64,000 nt of DNA from Megachile rotundata (lineage: Eukaryota > Arthropoda > Insecta > Hymenoptera > Megachilidae), in the NCBI RefSeq assembly GCF_050947335.1, contig NC_134997.1, positions 2,852,001-2,916,000 on the forward strand, read 5' to 3'. Each line of letters starts with the position of its first letter. The first letter of the stretch is position 1. This document shows positions 1 through 11,273 of this stretch, piece by piece. A model generated the notes under the pieces. That model saw nothing but the letters and a program-made list of their open reading frames with translations, did not search any database and was not told the DNA's origin. The translations under genes were made by a program, and so were the position numbers.

Positions 1-247
1 GGGGTAGTCTTTCTTCCACAACAGCGAGCGATGGCCTAGCGCAGGTGGACTATGTCGTAACCGATAGGGAAGCCTGACGGGTTGCCGCCATCCCTCGCCC
101 TTGTGGCGGGGGCGGGAGACAGTTTTAGTGAGTATGCGTGGAAACCGTCCCTCTTCAAGGGGCGCCGGAAGCGTGAGTCTCACACTATCTGGGCTATCTT
201 CCCAGATGTCCGTAATTGGATTTTTGTCTTCCTACCTCAAAAAGAAA
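1..247 (+). mobile_element. Probable 3' tail of an R1-like non-LTR retrotransposon
   Basis: This GC-rich block stands out from the AT-rich DNA beside it and ends in an A-rich run near 237-255. It contains a GTGAGTATG...GAGTCTCACACTATCTGGG arrangement and a CCCAGATGTCC stem partner, which I associate from memory with 3' UTRs of R1-clade elements in insects. No reverse-transcriptase coding is visible, so if correct it is a 5'-truncated copy or the end of an element that begins outside the window. It lies antisense inside intron 2 of the leftmost Toll gene. The assignment rests on pattern memory, not alignment. Confidence 0.35.
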
Positions 248-1811
248 AAACAAAGGGTTTGTGACACTTAAGCATTTTATTGTTGAGACCGTTAGCAAAA
301 TTCTAGGTACGGTCATGCTTTCGCTAAAAATTCTAAAACGGTTTTCTCAAAAACAGTTCCGCTGTCGTTCATGTCATAAACCATGCTAGCCGTTCAATGC
401 TATTTATAAAATTTACAGATTTATAGCTAGCCACTACAGTTTTATTCTTACAATACAATTGTCTCACCGGTATGTTACTATTTGTTTACGTTTGGTCTCT
501 TTCTTTTCTGCGATCGGTAAACCACTACTCAAGTGAGGCTGGTAGATATACGTAAAAGTTCAACCCCAAAAGATTTACGTATATCGAATAATTACCGTAG
601 TAGAATATTCTGACACTATTTTCAATTTGTTATTGAAAATAAAACACTATGCATATATATTGTATACGATTGTAAATTAATGTAAAAGTAATTTAAAGTT
701 AAAAAAAAACTTCTCATATTCGTCTGTATTCACAGGTCATGTTTCGTTATACTCTACTTCTTGTGTAATAAGATGACTTCATTTTGCACTGTTTCGTTTA
801 ATATTTTGTTTTGGATGAACTGATCGTGAGTACTAATTGTAAGTGTTACATTTCTGTCTTGACTAATCTTCTAATTTTATGCTTCGAATAGGTTATCATT
901 TAGCATATATCGATCCGTCAGGAAATCTTTCTTTCTTGAGATGTACGAATTTCTCAAAACTATATTTTTGTCAGAGTTTGTATATTTACGCTATTGTACC
1001 TGTGGTTGTTTCTAACCTGCGCATGCCTAGTATAATATATGCGGTATAACTGATTGTATATTCAAAGTACTGTTAAACTATTATACTTAGGCATATTTTT
1101 ACATACGATCGAAATACAATCAGTGTCATTCTATATGAAGGTTCTAGAACGCGGCCGTACGATAGTCATTCGACGCAGACAATTTTATTATTTACAAATC
1201 TCATACATTTGAAATATATGCAGCTAATTGCTGCAGAGTTGTTCAGTACTCTTTTACCTGAAATGATGTAACTACCTCCATTACTCGAGAATTAGAAGTT
1301 TCCTGACTGAATCATATGCGCATATTTCAACTGATCTCTACGAATCTGTTTTGCTAGTCTTAACTCTCGTTAAAATGAATGAAGGTACGTGGAATGAAAT
1401 CTAGTCGAAATTGAATATCGGTTGCTTTGTTTATTTACATCCTATATCTTTTTTGCGGAGTACTATGAATTAAGGAATTCAGTAGAAATAATAAATATTT
1501 TCTATATCGGTATTACTTCTTAAATTTGATTGTCGTCGACCGAAATAGTATGAAAAACTTCTAGACTAATGTAATCATAAAGTCTATAAACACTATACAG
1601 GTCGACAATACACATGCAGAAGAGACATTCGACGTAGAATAAGGACCTTCATCTTACTGGTAATTCAAAATCATAATATCAAAAACATCAGCTTTAACTA
1701 ATTTAATGTGTCAAAATTCTATGTTCTACTTCTAACCGATTCATATGTTTTCCAAAAACCAGTTGAAATAAGCATCAGAAATGATAAGTAAACGTACGAT
1801 CATAAACTTAC
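248..1811 (-). other. Intron 2 of Toll gene 2 (part), no coding content
   Basis: AT-rich sequence immediately downstream (minus sense) of the Toll exon 2 donor. I see no open frame resembling a Toll exon and no well-bounded element here; the next Toll exon must lie left of the window, because exon 2 ends with an incomplete codon. Confidence 0.6.
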
Positions 1812-2803
1812 CTGGATATCGAAGTAAGACAATTCTCTGACAAATTCAGGAACTTTAAGTTAGTCGCATCTGAAAAAATTCTATCTGGTAATGTAATTAA
1901 TCTATTGGAATTTAGTCTTAGGTAGGACAATTGCTGTAGTCCTTCAAAAATACGTTCAGGTAGCGTCTCAAAATAATTTGTTTCTAGATTAATATTATCT
2001 AATGATATTAAACCCCAAAACAGGTCTTCAGGTACTGTGCTCCAACCGTTGTGATTCAAACCTATAACCTCCACACGTATCAAATTTGCGAAAAACTTTT
2101 GAGGCAGAGATATGTTTTTGGTATTATGCGACAAATCAATGATTACTAGACGAGAATTATATTTTAGTATACCTTCTGGAAACGAGATAAAACTGTTATT
2201 TCTTAATATTAACCATTGTAAACTTTCCAGTTTTGCGAAAATGTTCTCCGGCAAAGTGTTTAGATTACTCAAACTCAACTCCAGAGTCGTCAAAGACGCG
2301 AGATTATCAAATATCCCAAGTTTGAGTTGTTTATCCGTGAAATTGTTTATCCGCAAGCTCAACATGTTCAATTTCGTTAACGGATCAAATATGCTTGGCT
2401 CGAGGTGATTTATCGAGCTACCGCTTAACAGAAGCATTTGGAGTTCTGATATATTATTGAAGATTCCCAGAGGTAAACTGGCTTTATTATATTTCAAATA
2501 AAGCAGAAAAAGATGTGGTACATCTGCGAATAGGTCGGTGCTCAAATTTGTAAGATCGCTGCTTGATAGCGTGAAACTTGTCAGGTTTGGAAACCCTTTC
2601 AAATGGTTTCTGACGATGGAACCGCTCCAATTATGCAGCTGTAACTCATAGATGTTCTCCCCATTGAATGTACTCGAAATTTCACTTATGCTCGAGTTCA
2701 TTGGCAGACCACATTCCGATATTTCCATGAACTTTATGTGCTCTTTCAGGAATAAGTTGAACAAGTCGGATGGGGGCCATTGTGGGTAATTTTGACATTT
2801 AAT
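1812..2803 (-). CDS. Toll: Toll receptor gene 2, exon 2 (LRR ectodomain)
   Basis: Encodes 330 codons of a Toll-family ectodomain, the extracellular part that in insects binds the cytokine Spatzle. The exon starts after an acceptor reading TTATTTAG at 2804-2806 and begins with IKCQNYPQWPP, the conserved N-terminal cysteine region. A second cysteine motif (SECGLP) follows, then about eleven leucine-rich repeats of the type LxxLxLxxNxL (for example LSYLRLNSNRLITLPDRIF and LKFLNLSENCLTSIS). It ends at a GTAAGT donor (1806-1811) with two bases of an unfinished codon. Several N-glycosylation sites (NLT, NFT, NIS) fit a secreted ectodomain. The frame is open throughout, so the gene looks functional as far as visible. 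It joins exon 1 (3779-3937) in phase 0. The remaining LRRs, the transmembrane helix and the TIR domain must lie beyond position 1. Confidence 0.9.
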
Positions 2804-3778
2804 CTAAATAATTGAAATTGTTTTTTTTATTGAAACGGATAATATTAATCTTAGTAATTTGTACTGAACAGTGTTATTATAAGTATTATCGAAATATATG
2901 ATGAAATACTGACTCTGTCAGGATTGGAACAAAAGGTTGTCGCAAGTTACATTCTGGTTTGAATAAAACTTTGTACAGTGAAATACCAACTACTTTGATA
3001 TACGGAAGCTGTTACTTAAGCTGTGTGTCTATCTTTATGTTAGTACTGCACATTTAAGCGTAGTTCGTGATTTCCGCGAAGCGAGAGACTAGCTTTGTTG
3101 CCTATCAAATCCTTCTTGTTTGGTAACGCGCTAGAACTTTCCGAAACTCAAGGACAACGCGAAGGAGAATCATCGTACGATAACTTCACTTTGATCTATT
3201 CCCACCTTGCGCTTTGATTGGTTCGTGTTTTTCCTTAATAACATAAAAACGAAGCTTCAAACCCCATTTTTGCAAAGGGAAATCTTGTTCAGAATCACGT
3301 CAGCTGCCCCCCATTTTCGGGACCAGCACTAGTTGTGAGACACCCTGTATACGAGAAGCAATGAACAAACTTATTCCACAAATAAAATCCATACACGTCT
3401 AGTAGCTATAAATACTTTGTAATCGCTGCAGTAATCGTAAGTATTGTTATCTTTTTTATTTATCGGGATACCTTCAATGCAATGAATACAATATCCATTC
3501 CAGGAATCTAGTAATAGAGCTGTTTTGTCGTCAGTATTTCGAAACTATACTGTTACATACATCCAAAACCACGTATCAGTGACATTGGTATTTCAAACCC
3601 TAATATTGTAGAATGTTAAAATTTGCTTGTCAAATTTGGAAACTTTTTTTCGTTAAAGTAATCCCGATCCTGACAGAACCTTCATTTCTCTTCCTTACTA
3701 CTATATCGATTCAGGAATTGTAATTTTTTACTACAATTTCGCAAAAGTGTCTAATTTAGTATTTATACTTATGTTTAC
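2804..3778 (-). other. Intron 1 of Toll gene 2 with transposon debris
   Basis: The intron is 975 bp with GT...AG ends and phase 0. It holds the right end of repeat family I (about 3220-3354, ending GACACCCTGTATAC). At about 3452-3545 on the minus strand is a relic resembling the pogo-like transposase at 51.65-51.89 kb: both read KTALLLDSW followed by a diverged tail with INK. No other coding sequence is seen. Confidence 0.65.
3452..3545 (-). pseudogene. Relic of a pogo-like DDE transposase in the Toll intron
   Basis: The minus strand reads KTALLLDSWNGYC...INKKDN, paralleling the better-preserved copy inside the long-inverted-repeat element at 50.7-53.7 kb. The aspartate in LLLD would be the second catalytic acidic residue of a DDE transposase. 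Only about 30 codons remain and no termini are visible. Confidence 0.45.
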
Positions 3779-3937
3779 ATGAATTCTGATATATTTAATG
3801 ATTTCCACAAGGAAGCCTGAGTTGTTTCCTGTGGGGCAGTTCCAAACTGCTTCATCAACTGGTAGGCATGAAAATGTATTCGATTCACTGTATGTAGTGA
3901 GAATGACTGAAAAAATGATCCAAAACGTGACAATCAT
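3779..3937 (-). CDS. Toll: Toll receptor gene 2, exon 1 (signal peptide)
   Basis: An ATG at 3937 opens 53 codons: a hydrophobic signal peptide (MIVTFWIIFSVILTTY), then the short cysteine-bearing N-terminus of a mature Toll ectodomain (SCLPVDE..., WNCPTG). The exon ends ...YIRIH at a CAT|GTAAAC donor (3773-3778), phase 0. This joins exon 2, which starts IKC, to give the usual cysteine spacing at the Toll N-terminus. The start is chosen because the signal peptide begins right at this ATG. A longer upstream reading exists but is low-complexity and not signal-like. Length, phase and position all fit a first coding exon, with the 5' UTR and promoter at higher coordinates. A second donor (ATAA|GTATAA, about 10 bases further) would put a stop at the junction and is disfavoured. 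Confidence 0.85.
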
Positions 3938-4716
3938 TTGATAAATCCTTATGTAACATCGATACTTTCTGTAACAGAAAATTAGACGATCCCTTGTAAA
4001 ATTTTGCGTCTTATAAGTAAATTCTAAACTGTATTTCTGATTTACGCTGAAGATAGAAACATATATGTACATACATACATATGCTGTCAACCTCAGAAGG
4101 TTGCAGTCGACAGTCATTGTTTATGAAAAAGTTACAAATAAAGAAAGATTGAAAAACATAGGTTACATAAATTGCTTAAACTGGTCGTATTAGGTTAGAT
4201 TAATTTTGTTAACAAGCCTTCTTCTCTAAGCAAGTTATGCTGCAGAAAAAGGTTATGCTGCAGAAATACAAAACAACGTTCGGAGCCGTAAAACAATCCA
4301 TTTCTCGTATCGACTGCTTTGTATTTTCGTGCTATCTGGCCAGGTATTGACGAACAGTATATGACCAGTGAACAGAAAACCATGTGCAATACCAAAATGT
4401 TTAATGTCTGGTAAAAAGGGTCATCCAAAGTAATTAGCTTTTCGTTAGTTTGCCTTCGTACAATTTATTCCACAGTCAAGCCTAAACGGAACAATGGACA
4501 AAACAGGTGAATTCGAGTCTCGCAGCTATCGGCTGTCGTATAATTGATTGTTTCGAAAAACACATGCGGACGTTAAAAAATGGCAATCAGACTCGGGGAA
4601 GTCGTTCAAACAATATGCACACTTTTGTTAAAATATCCAGCGATGGGTTAGGTAAAGGCTGAGTGTATTTTGGAAAGAAAACTATGTTTGACCCGTGAGC
4701 ATTTTCGTGAGAGCTG
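3938..4716. other. Upstream region of Toll gene 2; nothing firm
   Basis: It presumably contains the 5' UTR and promoter of Toll gene 2. A tandem duplication of TTATGCTGCAGAAA occurs at 4234-4268. A 77-codon open frame (4195-4428, minus) with a hydrophobic start is present, but I do not recognise it and it contains the duplication. No confident promoter element is called. Confidence 0.4.
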
Positions 4717-5091
4717 CCGGAGGAATTGTAGGAGGCAATATGGATTTGTAATAAAATTCTCTACACTTTTTGTCATTATACAAATTTGAATAAGTTGTAA
4801 AATAAGGTTATGAAAAATTTTGTTATTATAAACAAATTGTATTTTGCAAAATCCGTTAACATCCTATTATTATACGCAAGAAACCATATAACTTTCCTAT
4901 TAGAAATTTTAATGTATCTCGTATGGTTTTCGAGATAGCCAAAAGGGTTCGAAACTTTAAGGATTCGTTTCACCCCTTAAACCCGCGTTTCAGCCGATAA
5001 AAAAAAAATACGTGTCCCTTATTTTTGCCTGCTCACCAAACCTACGAAGTTTCATCAAAATCGGAGGGAGACACTTGCATGCCTTTCCTTG
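4717..5091 (-). mobile_element. Single terminal arm of the CAAGG long-inverted-repeat element
   Basis: This is closely similar to both arms of the element at 50,703-53,669, including the outer end ...GACACTTGCATGCCTTTCCTTG. It lacks about 20 bases that the other arms have after GGAGGCAATAT. Only one arm is present, so it is a decayed or recombined copy next to the Toll 5' end. Confidence 0.75.
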
Positions 5092-5303
5092 TTAGTAATA
5101 ATAATAATCCTTAGATAAATAATCCTTACGCAACTAGATCAAACGTCGTCGCACGACGTCACATTATGTAGTATAACATATAAAGAGACGCGGGCAGCCA
5201 TAACGCTCTCTCACGTGCTGTACCTTGATAAGAAGAATACGTAGTGCTATTTTGAGTTAAAGAACCATATTTCTAAACCCAACCCTGTTCATTATAGACG
5301 CCG

Positions 5304-6159
5304 CACAGTGGCGAAAAACGGCGAGAACGTGGACAAAAGTCAAAAAATGAAAATCGTAATTCTTGAAATCCGTTTAATGGAACTAGTTTATAAGGAATCT
5401 GTGCATACTATTCTCACAGTTTTAATGACTTTATTATTACCATTTCGAAAATATGAGCCACCAAAGTTAAACATTTTTTAAAGTCAATTTTTCCGGATAA
5501 AGTTTAACATAATACTGTTCATTATTTTTTAAGTATTTCATTCAGTATTATTGGCTTTTTACATGATACTTTAGTATTATAATTATGTAAGTTACACATC
5601 AAAATGTTTATTTTAAACACTGATATAAACTAAAGAAAGAGATATAAACTATAGATATATTTAATGTTTATGTAAGGTAAAAGCTGTGATCTTCATCTCG
5701 GTTCACCTACCAAATAAGCTTAAATGAAAGCTGGAAGCTTCCCGAACAAGAATTTGTAACAATATTTTGCGGTAATTTGCGGTTTTCTGAGTTATTCGCA
5801 TTTATATTCACACGCGCGCCCTATTATCATATGTGACAACAGAGGTTTCGGACGTTTTCCGGAATAAATAAGAAAAACGCAAATCACTGCAGTAATATTT
5901 TATACCCTACACGTATTCCTTCACAGTCAAGATTAAAATAAAGAAAGATTTAACTAATTTCGGTAAATAATTTCGGAGATAAAAATTCATACGTACAGTA
6001 CTCCGTATTAGTTAACTAACAAATCAAAATTCGATTTTCAACACAAAAAATTAATTTGCAACATTAATACAATCATCTTATAAAAAAACATTTGAATAAT
6101 TTATCTCAAAATCGAAGATATTAGTTCTGTCCACGTTTTCGCCGTTTTTCGCCACTGTG
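5304..6159. mobile_element. Transib-type nonautonomous element 1
   Basis: An 856-bp unit with inverted ends of about 36 bp beginning CACAGTGGCGAAAAACGGCG. It is flanked by a perfect 5-bp duplication CGCCG (5299-5303 and 6160-6164). The Transib superfamily is known for CACARTG termini like the RAG recombination-signal heptamer and for GC-rich 5-bp duplications of form CGNCG; both features are present. No transposase frame is visible inside, so it is nonautonomous. Removing the element and one CGCCG leaves GACGCCGTGGGCC as the original target. Confidence 0.85.
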
Positions 6160-6164
6160 CGCCG

Positions 6165-6604
6165 TGGGCCATAACCAGATTCTCCCAGATGAGGGTGGCA
6201 AGCCGACGGTACCTCGTTTCCATGGTAAGGCCGCCGACCTTCCAGACCACTTTATCAGTGTCGGCGGGCAAGCGGCAGCTCCGAGGAGGCCTTGTGCCTT
6301 CCCTTGTAGAGTCGTCGCAAGGGCAATGGCGTCTTGAATGGGTACCCAGAACGACCTGCACGCTGCTTCGGTGCGAGCACCGCCGTAAAGATTTATTTTG
6401 TTTTATGGGGGAAGTCGGAAAGACTTCCTTCGGGATGACATTCAATGGCACGGGGACCCCAGTGATGTTCTTCAAGAGTTCCTGGGGTCCCCTCATGCGT
6501 CGGGGAAGGACCAATGCGGAGGATTTAGCCGATAAGAATCCGGCATAACCCCGTACCTCTGAAGGAGAAATTTATGGAACATTTCCCCCTCGTAAAAAAA
6601 AGGT
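6165..6604 (+). mobile_element. GC-rich block, possibly a non-LTR retrotransposon 3' end
   Basis: This block is distinctly GC-richer than its flanks and ends in TTTCCCCCTCGTAAAAAAAAGG, which looks like a 3' UTR with an A-tail. The part near 6520-6560 (GATTTAGCCGATAAGAATCC) recalls R1-clade 3' ends from memory only. Open frames of 119 (plus) and 137 (minus) codons overlap here and match no family I recognise. Transib element 1 is inserted at its left edge. Confidence 0.35.
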
Positions 6605-7173
6605 TTGTTGACAACCGGTCAAATCAGTTTGTGGACTTATAAAAAACTCTGGAAAACTTCTGGACTTTGTTGACAACATATTTTTACTCACATTGTTATC
6701 GTTTAATCAATGCAAATAAAAATTTGGAAAGTCATAAATATAGTACTACCTTTTACATAAACACGACGAATTCATTGAACCTGCACACTGTACAGTGTGA
6801 ATCTCACTTCAACTTAGGCATAAAAAGTACATATTCGCTTTTCTGCACTTTAAATAACTTTCCTTTCGATATATCATAACTGTTCCGAGTTGCTCTGAAT
6901 ATAATTAGCTTAAAATTTATGGGCATTTTTTCAAACCCAAAAACGTTTCACTCTTACAATTTTAAACAGATATTTAAGACCACATGAACGTCTTCACAAC
7001 TTGACATTCTTAACTATTGACAATAGCCTTTTAACAGGCCAGAAAAGCACATCTTTCTAATACCAATATATCTTCCCTTAAAGAAGGTCATTTCAATGGT
7101 CTTAAACTGTGCACACCAGCTGTGCGCAATATTTACCAAATCTTTGCTTTTCCATCGGGCCAAAACAATTATT
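6605..7173. other. Unannotated AT-rich DNA
   Basis: No gene, bounded repeat or RNA structure is recognised here. Confidence 0.5.
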
Positions 7174-7309
7174 CAACGGTTTGCCAGTGCGGCCCATTAA
7201 AGCGGGACTAGACACTTGATCTCAAACCTTCAACGGTGTGCCAGTGCGCCCTACTAAAACGGGACTAGACACTCGGACTCAAACCGTCAACAGTTTGCCA
7301 GTGCGCCCC
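7174..7309 (+). repeat. 57-bp tandem repeat, 2.4 copies
   Basis: CAACGGTTTGCCAGTGC recurs with small changes at 7174, 7231 and 7288, a period of exactly 57 bp. The body is GCCCnnTAAAnCGGGACTAGACAC. A diverged extra unit lies at about 9360-9405 (GCCCTTAAAGCGGACTAGAC). Confidence 0.8.
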
Positions 7310-7982
7310 GGCCTCGATTTTGTTTACCTCCGAATCGATCGAAGAGACAATGTCTATGAGCGGAGGAAACTGGAAATAAAGTAGACAACTCACGTTGCGT
7401 CCTCTATCGACTAAATCTAGAAATATACCTAAACTCTATTAGCCACCTACTCCTACTCCTGTTACCCACCAATTTTTGGCAAAGAAAGCCATCGACCCGA
7501 AAGCATCGTTGCCGGATTGTTACGCTGTTGCCATATCTATCAATCTATTTTTAGATGTCAAGCAACTTGCAGGAATACGGGCTCGAGCCAATTTTCCGAA
7601 TCCTAGCGAGCGCAACTCGAGGAAAGGGAGGGGATAATCAAAAATGCACTTGAGCCAAATAAAATATCCAATACGCCAGTCGATAGCATATAAAAAAAGA
7701 AGACATCTTATATCAAGTTTCAACCACCTATCTCAATCATGGGGGCAGTAAAAAGGGAAAAACGAAATTTTGGTTTTTGGTCTATTTTGCCTATTTAATC
7801 TCGTATCAAAATTCTGAAAAAATTCTAAAATATTGAGATTCATATAGCGCATATTATAGAATTTTTTCAGATTTTTATATTGCAAATTGTAGTTGTAAAA
7901 AATGAAAAACCGTATTTATTAATTTTACGTCATATCTGGTTATATTCAGAAACGTAAAATGATACTACAACAGCATTATTAG
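7310..7982. other. Unannotated DNA
   Basis: No gene or bounded repeat is recognised. A 67-codon minus frame at 7520-7723 has no recognisable features. Confidence 0.45.
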
Positions 7983-8051
7983 CGAAAGCGGTAGGACTCT
8001 TGCTTCGTAATCGGTGGATGTTTTCTAGGAGTAGGATCGAATCCCCCCGCT
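7983..8051 (+). ncRNA. tRNA-like sequence (SINE head or tRNA pseudogene)
   Basis: It has an imperfect B box GGATCGAATCC at 8034-8044 and a tRNA-like layout around CTTCGTAATC, but stems are incomplete. It is probably a decayed tRNA-derived SINE rather than a working tRNA. Confidence 0.3.
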
Positions 8052-8291
8052 ATAGATTAGTTTGGTGGAAAACATTTACTTTTGCATGTTATGTTTTTAA
8101 TTTTTTTTTGTAATACTTTTAATATGGGTTGAGTTAGGTGATATTACCCATAATAGTTCCAGTATTATATTAGATACTATTGCATATACTATTATATATA
8201 TAATTATATTATATTATTTTCTGTTATATAAATTCGGTGCAATGTGATTCCTCCATTACGACTGTTAGAAAACAAATTTCCAAGAAATTGT

Positions 8292-8373
8292 ATGGGTAAA
8301 TGCGTAGAGTCGGCGACTACGATTCTTGGGGTTTCGGGTTCGATTCCCGGTAACCGAGATCGCTCTTCTTTTT
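8292..8373 (+). ncRNA. tRNA-like sequence with Pol III terminator
   Basis: It contains a perfect B box GGTTCGATTCC at 8337-8347 inside a five-pair T arm (TCGGG/CCCGG), and a T-run terminator at 8369-8373. The acceptor strands do not pair properly, so it is more likely a tRNA-derived SINE head or pseudogene than a functional tRNA. Confidence 0.4.
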
Positions 8374-8935
8374 CTCTTTGAGAAATAAAATCCGACGATA
8401 CTGATGAAATTGAGATTTTATTTTGCTTTGGTATATACACTGTATGGTATTAACTTTTATTTAGTCTAGCTGTAAGAATGTCGGTGCGTATGAAATGAGA
8501 TATTGAGTTGCGTTTGCGAGAGGATGTTTAGATGATCGGTTCGAATGTCGCGTTGGGTGTCCGAGTTCGAGGAACGCCTGATAAGAATAATCTCGGGCGA
8601 GAATGCGTCAGCGTGCGTGGAGATGAGTAATTGTTCGTGCGAGTCAGTTCATCATTGTTAGCGGAAGCGAATGGTCGAAGATCATCTCTATTAGTAAAGC
8701 ACGGAAAAGTCAAAGGTGGAAAATTGAATTGAATACGTGACGTGCGCAGTGGAATGCACAGTGTCATACCTAGTCCAGAAAACTGTATGCAGTTACCGAC
8801 ATTTTCCTGTTTTCATCGAGGTTGTAGATAACTTGACCGAAACCAGGAAAATCCACGACAAAAACTACAAGCGCTCCAAGTGGAAAATCGTGAAACTATA
8901 ATTGTATGGCGGAACACCGTTGACAGGCGCAAGTG

Positions 8936-9290
8936 CACGAAATCGTATTTTTCGTTTCACGTCTTCAAAAAGCGATAAATTGACAAAAAATGGACCAAGC
9001 CGACATCGTACCATTACAGTAATGTCGGGCTGCTATCGCTTTCGGTGAGTAAATGCCTAAATTTTACGTAAAACGGAAAATACGGCGCAACGTGTCTAGA
9101 GGCAGCCATCTTGATTGTCTGTCTTACGTTGACGTCCGAAGAATTTTTCGTTTCATTCAAAATGTGAGGTTTGTTGGCGTAAAATCGATAGCAGCCCGAT
9201 ATTGGGCATATCTACCGGTGCTAAAGCTATCCTCAGAAAGTGAATTTATGCAATTTTCGAGACGTGAAACGAAAAGTACGAAATCGGACC
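8936..9290. mobile_element. Possible miniature inverted-repeat element
   Basis: TTTCGTTTCACGTCTTC at about 8950 is mirrored by GAGACGTGAAACGAAAAG at about 9258. A second, inner inverted pair is GTCGGGCTGCTATCG (9023) and CGATAGCAGCCCGAT (9187). The outer limits and target duplication could not be fixed. Confidence 0.45.
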
Positions 9291-9871
9291 TCTCTCTCGA
9301 ATTCGCCTATATGTACACGCGTCGCCACGTGTTAGTGTACACGCACAGTTACTGCGAGGCCGGGCCCTTAAAGCGGACTAGACACTCGGATTCAAACAAT
9401 AAACAGCTATACATGGCGCCCATTCCTTACTTCCTTTGGAAACCCAAGTCACTCAATTGCATGGGTCACCTTATTAACCCTTTCGCTACGGCAGTCCCGT
9501 CCGCCGAAGTACCGTCACTTGACAGAAAGTTCATACCCAAAAGTCGTGGCGCGGATGCCGCGTATATGCGGCGCTCGTACCCACAGGTCGTCGAGTGGAT
9601 GCCACATATATACCCTCGGCGCGAAAGGGTTAATAAAACGTTATTTACAACCTTGGAACGAGGGCTGAAAGTCTTACAATCTCATTCGCTGAACCATCAC
9701 ACCAATCACTATCTTTTCCAAATAACAATCTGTCCTGATTGGTCCTTTTTGGTAACGCCTTAACGTCTTGAACTTCCTCCAATGCTTTCTTTTCTGGCTG
9801 TTAGAGGTGACTAAGTCAGTCTTAGACTACCTTCGTTAAAACATACTTACTTTTGAGAGTCTTACATTACC
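9291..9871. other. Unannotated DNA with a stray tandem-repeat unit
   Basis: It includes the diverged 57-bp unit (about 9360-9405). A 236-codon plus frame runs across 9053-9763, but it spans repeat material and has no recognisable domain, so it is not called as a gene. Confidence 0.4.
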
Positions 9872-10136
9872 TTCGGTGAAACATACTTACTTTCACAAAC
9901 TATAGTCACTATCAAATACAACAATCATTATTACTAGTGGGATGATGATCTACATCCTTCATTGACTTGGGCACACCAGTGTGGAGGACTCTGAGCCACT
10001 CTATAAATTCTACTTACAATAATGATTCTACATATAATTCCACTACCGTAACAAGTTGTGGAAACGCCACGGGTCGATGAAGATTTACAACCTTCGAAAT
10101 TAACTATAAATAGTTAATATTTTACCCAGCGCGCGA
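9872..10136 (+). repeat. Dispersed repeat A, copy 1
   Basis: Nearly parallel to 15,682-15,960: both share GGGATGATGATCTACATCC, a GGGCACACCAGTGTGGA stretch and the end CCCAnCGCGCGA. The family is unknown. It directly adjoins the truncated gypsy LTR. Confidence 0.75.
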
Positions 10137-10467
10137 ACAGTCGTTTATATGAATAAATGTATTATTTGTTTTGTCCAGAAATTCCTCAGTGTCCTTCTTC
10201 AGCTATTCTGCAACGAACAATCCTATCTTACAATGTTGGCGCTAAACATAAGAGTAGTCCTCACGACTCCTCCTGCTCGGATGTCCAGGACTCCTTCGAC
10301 TCTGAACTCCGGGACACCATCTCTAAACTCTAGAATTTCACCTCCACCGACCGGGACTCCAGGGAGACTCCTTTTTCTTTCCTAGCCCAACTGTCTACAT
10401 CCCAATTTTCAAAATTATTGGATTTCTTGAACGGAAGGCAACCTGTCAAGCGTGGCAGGTTTCCGAA

Positions 10468-11156
10468 ATGTACTGCACGTTTCGATGGGCCTACGACTAT
10501 GGAAAAGTCCGCGCGGTCACATCGACAATTTCCATTTTTAAAAAGATTGAAAATATTAGCGACGAGAACGCTTTAAAGAGTCTACCCCTTTTACTAAAAG
10601 GAAAGGTTAAAAATGACATTTTATCGTGGCAAAAGGCGATCGAATTATTAAGATCTACGTTCGCCCCATAACAACCAGTGTATCAGATATATACGAAGCT
10701 GTTCCGATCAACGCAAAAAGACGACACCCAGACGGACGAATTCGACAACAGAAACGCACATTACTCGCGGAACTGACGGAACCACACAGAGAAAAAATTC
10801 AATTGGACATGATCTATGGGTCTTTTAAGTTCATCACTACGTACCAAAATCCCGCGAGAGTCAGTTTCTAATTTTCAGGACCTAATCAAGCAGGTTCGAG
10901 AAATTGAAGGCTGGCAAAAGAAACTAGAAACTGCTGTGCAGTGGAACATAAATTCATGACTCCATATTCGAAGGATCGTGACCACTGTAACACTTGTAGA
11001 CGTTCCAGGCACACAAGCATCCATTGCAACCAGTGTCGATTCCAGGCTACTTCGACGTCAAAAGGAAATGACCTGCGACCATCACCAGAAGTAGATAAAA
11101 TAATTTTAAGAAAAAAAATACGCCTACTTCGAAATGCACTAAAAAGTATAAAATAA
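10468..11156 (+). pseudogene. Gag remnant with CCHC zinc knuckle
   Basis: The first frame carries a gypsy-type Gag segment (LKSLPLLLKGK...W..AIELLRSTFAP). After frameshifts, 10,941-11,156 includes CNTCRRSRHTSIHC, a CX2CX4HX4C nucleic-acid-binding knuckle. The frame is broken between these parts and is then interrupted by an inserted repeat arm. Confidence 0.7.
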
Positions 11157-11273
11157 GTTCTATTTCCTAATGAAGTAATTTCTATTTCATTCAATCATAC
11201 AATTACGTAACAGATATGAATGAAACCTATTTACTCGTTAGGTAGTATATTAAATACATGTCAACCTTTTCGG
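11096..11273 (+). mobile_element. Solo arm of the ACACCGACTTCG long-inverted-repeat element
   Basis: About 178 bp matching the terminal arms of the elements at 44,508-45,647 and 56,528-57,331 (AATAATTTTAAGAAAAAAAAT ... CCTTTTCGGAG, quoted in two pieces). It sits between the two zinc knuckles of the gypsy relic. Confidence 0.75.

Noticed and set aside
4195..4428. 77-codon minus frame with a hydrophobic segment upstream of Toll gene 2
   Set aside because: It includes a local tandem duplication and shows no recognisable family; it may be transposon debris.
6101..6548. Overlapping 137- and 119-codon frames
   Set aside because: They lie on opposite strands of one GC-rich block, with no family resemblance; more likely a retrotransposon tail.
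9410..9425. TGGCGCCCA as a retroviral-type primer-binding site
   Set aside because: No LTR end directly precedes it and no retroelement coding starts after it.
9053..9763. 236-codon plus-strand frame
   Set aside because: It covers an inverted-repeat element and a stray tandem unit, and no recognisable domain or splice context is present.
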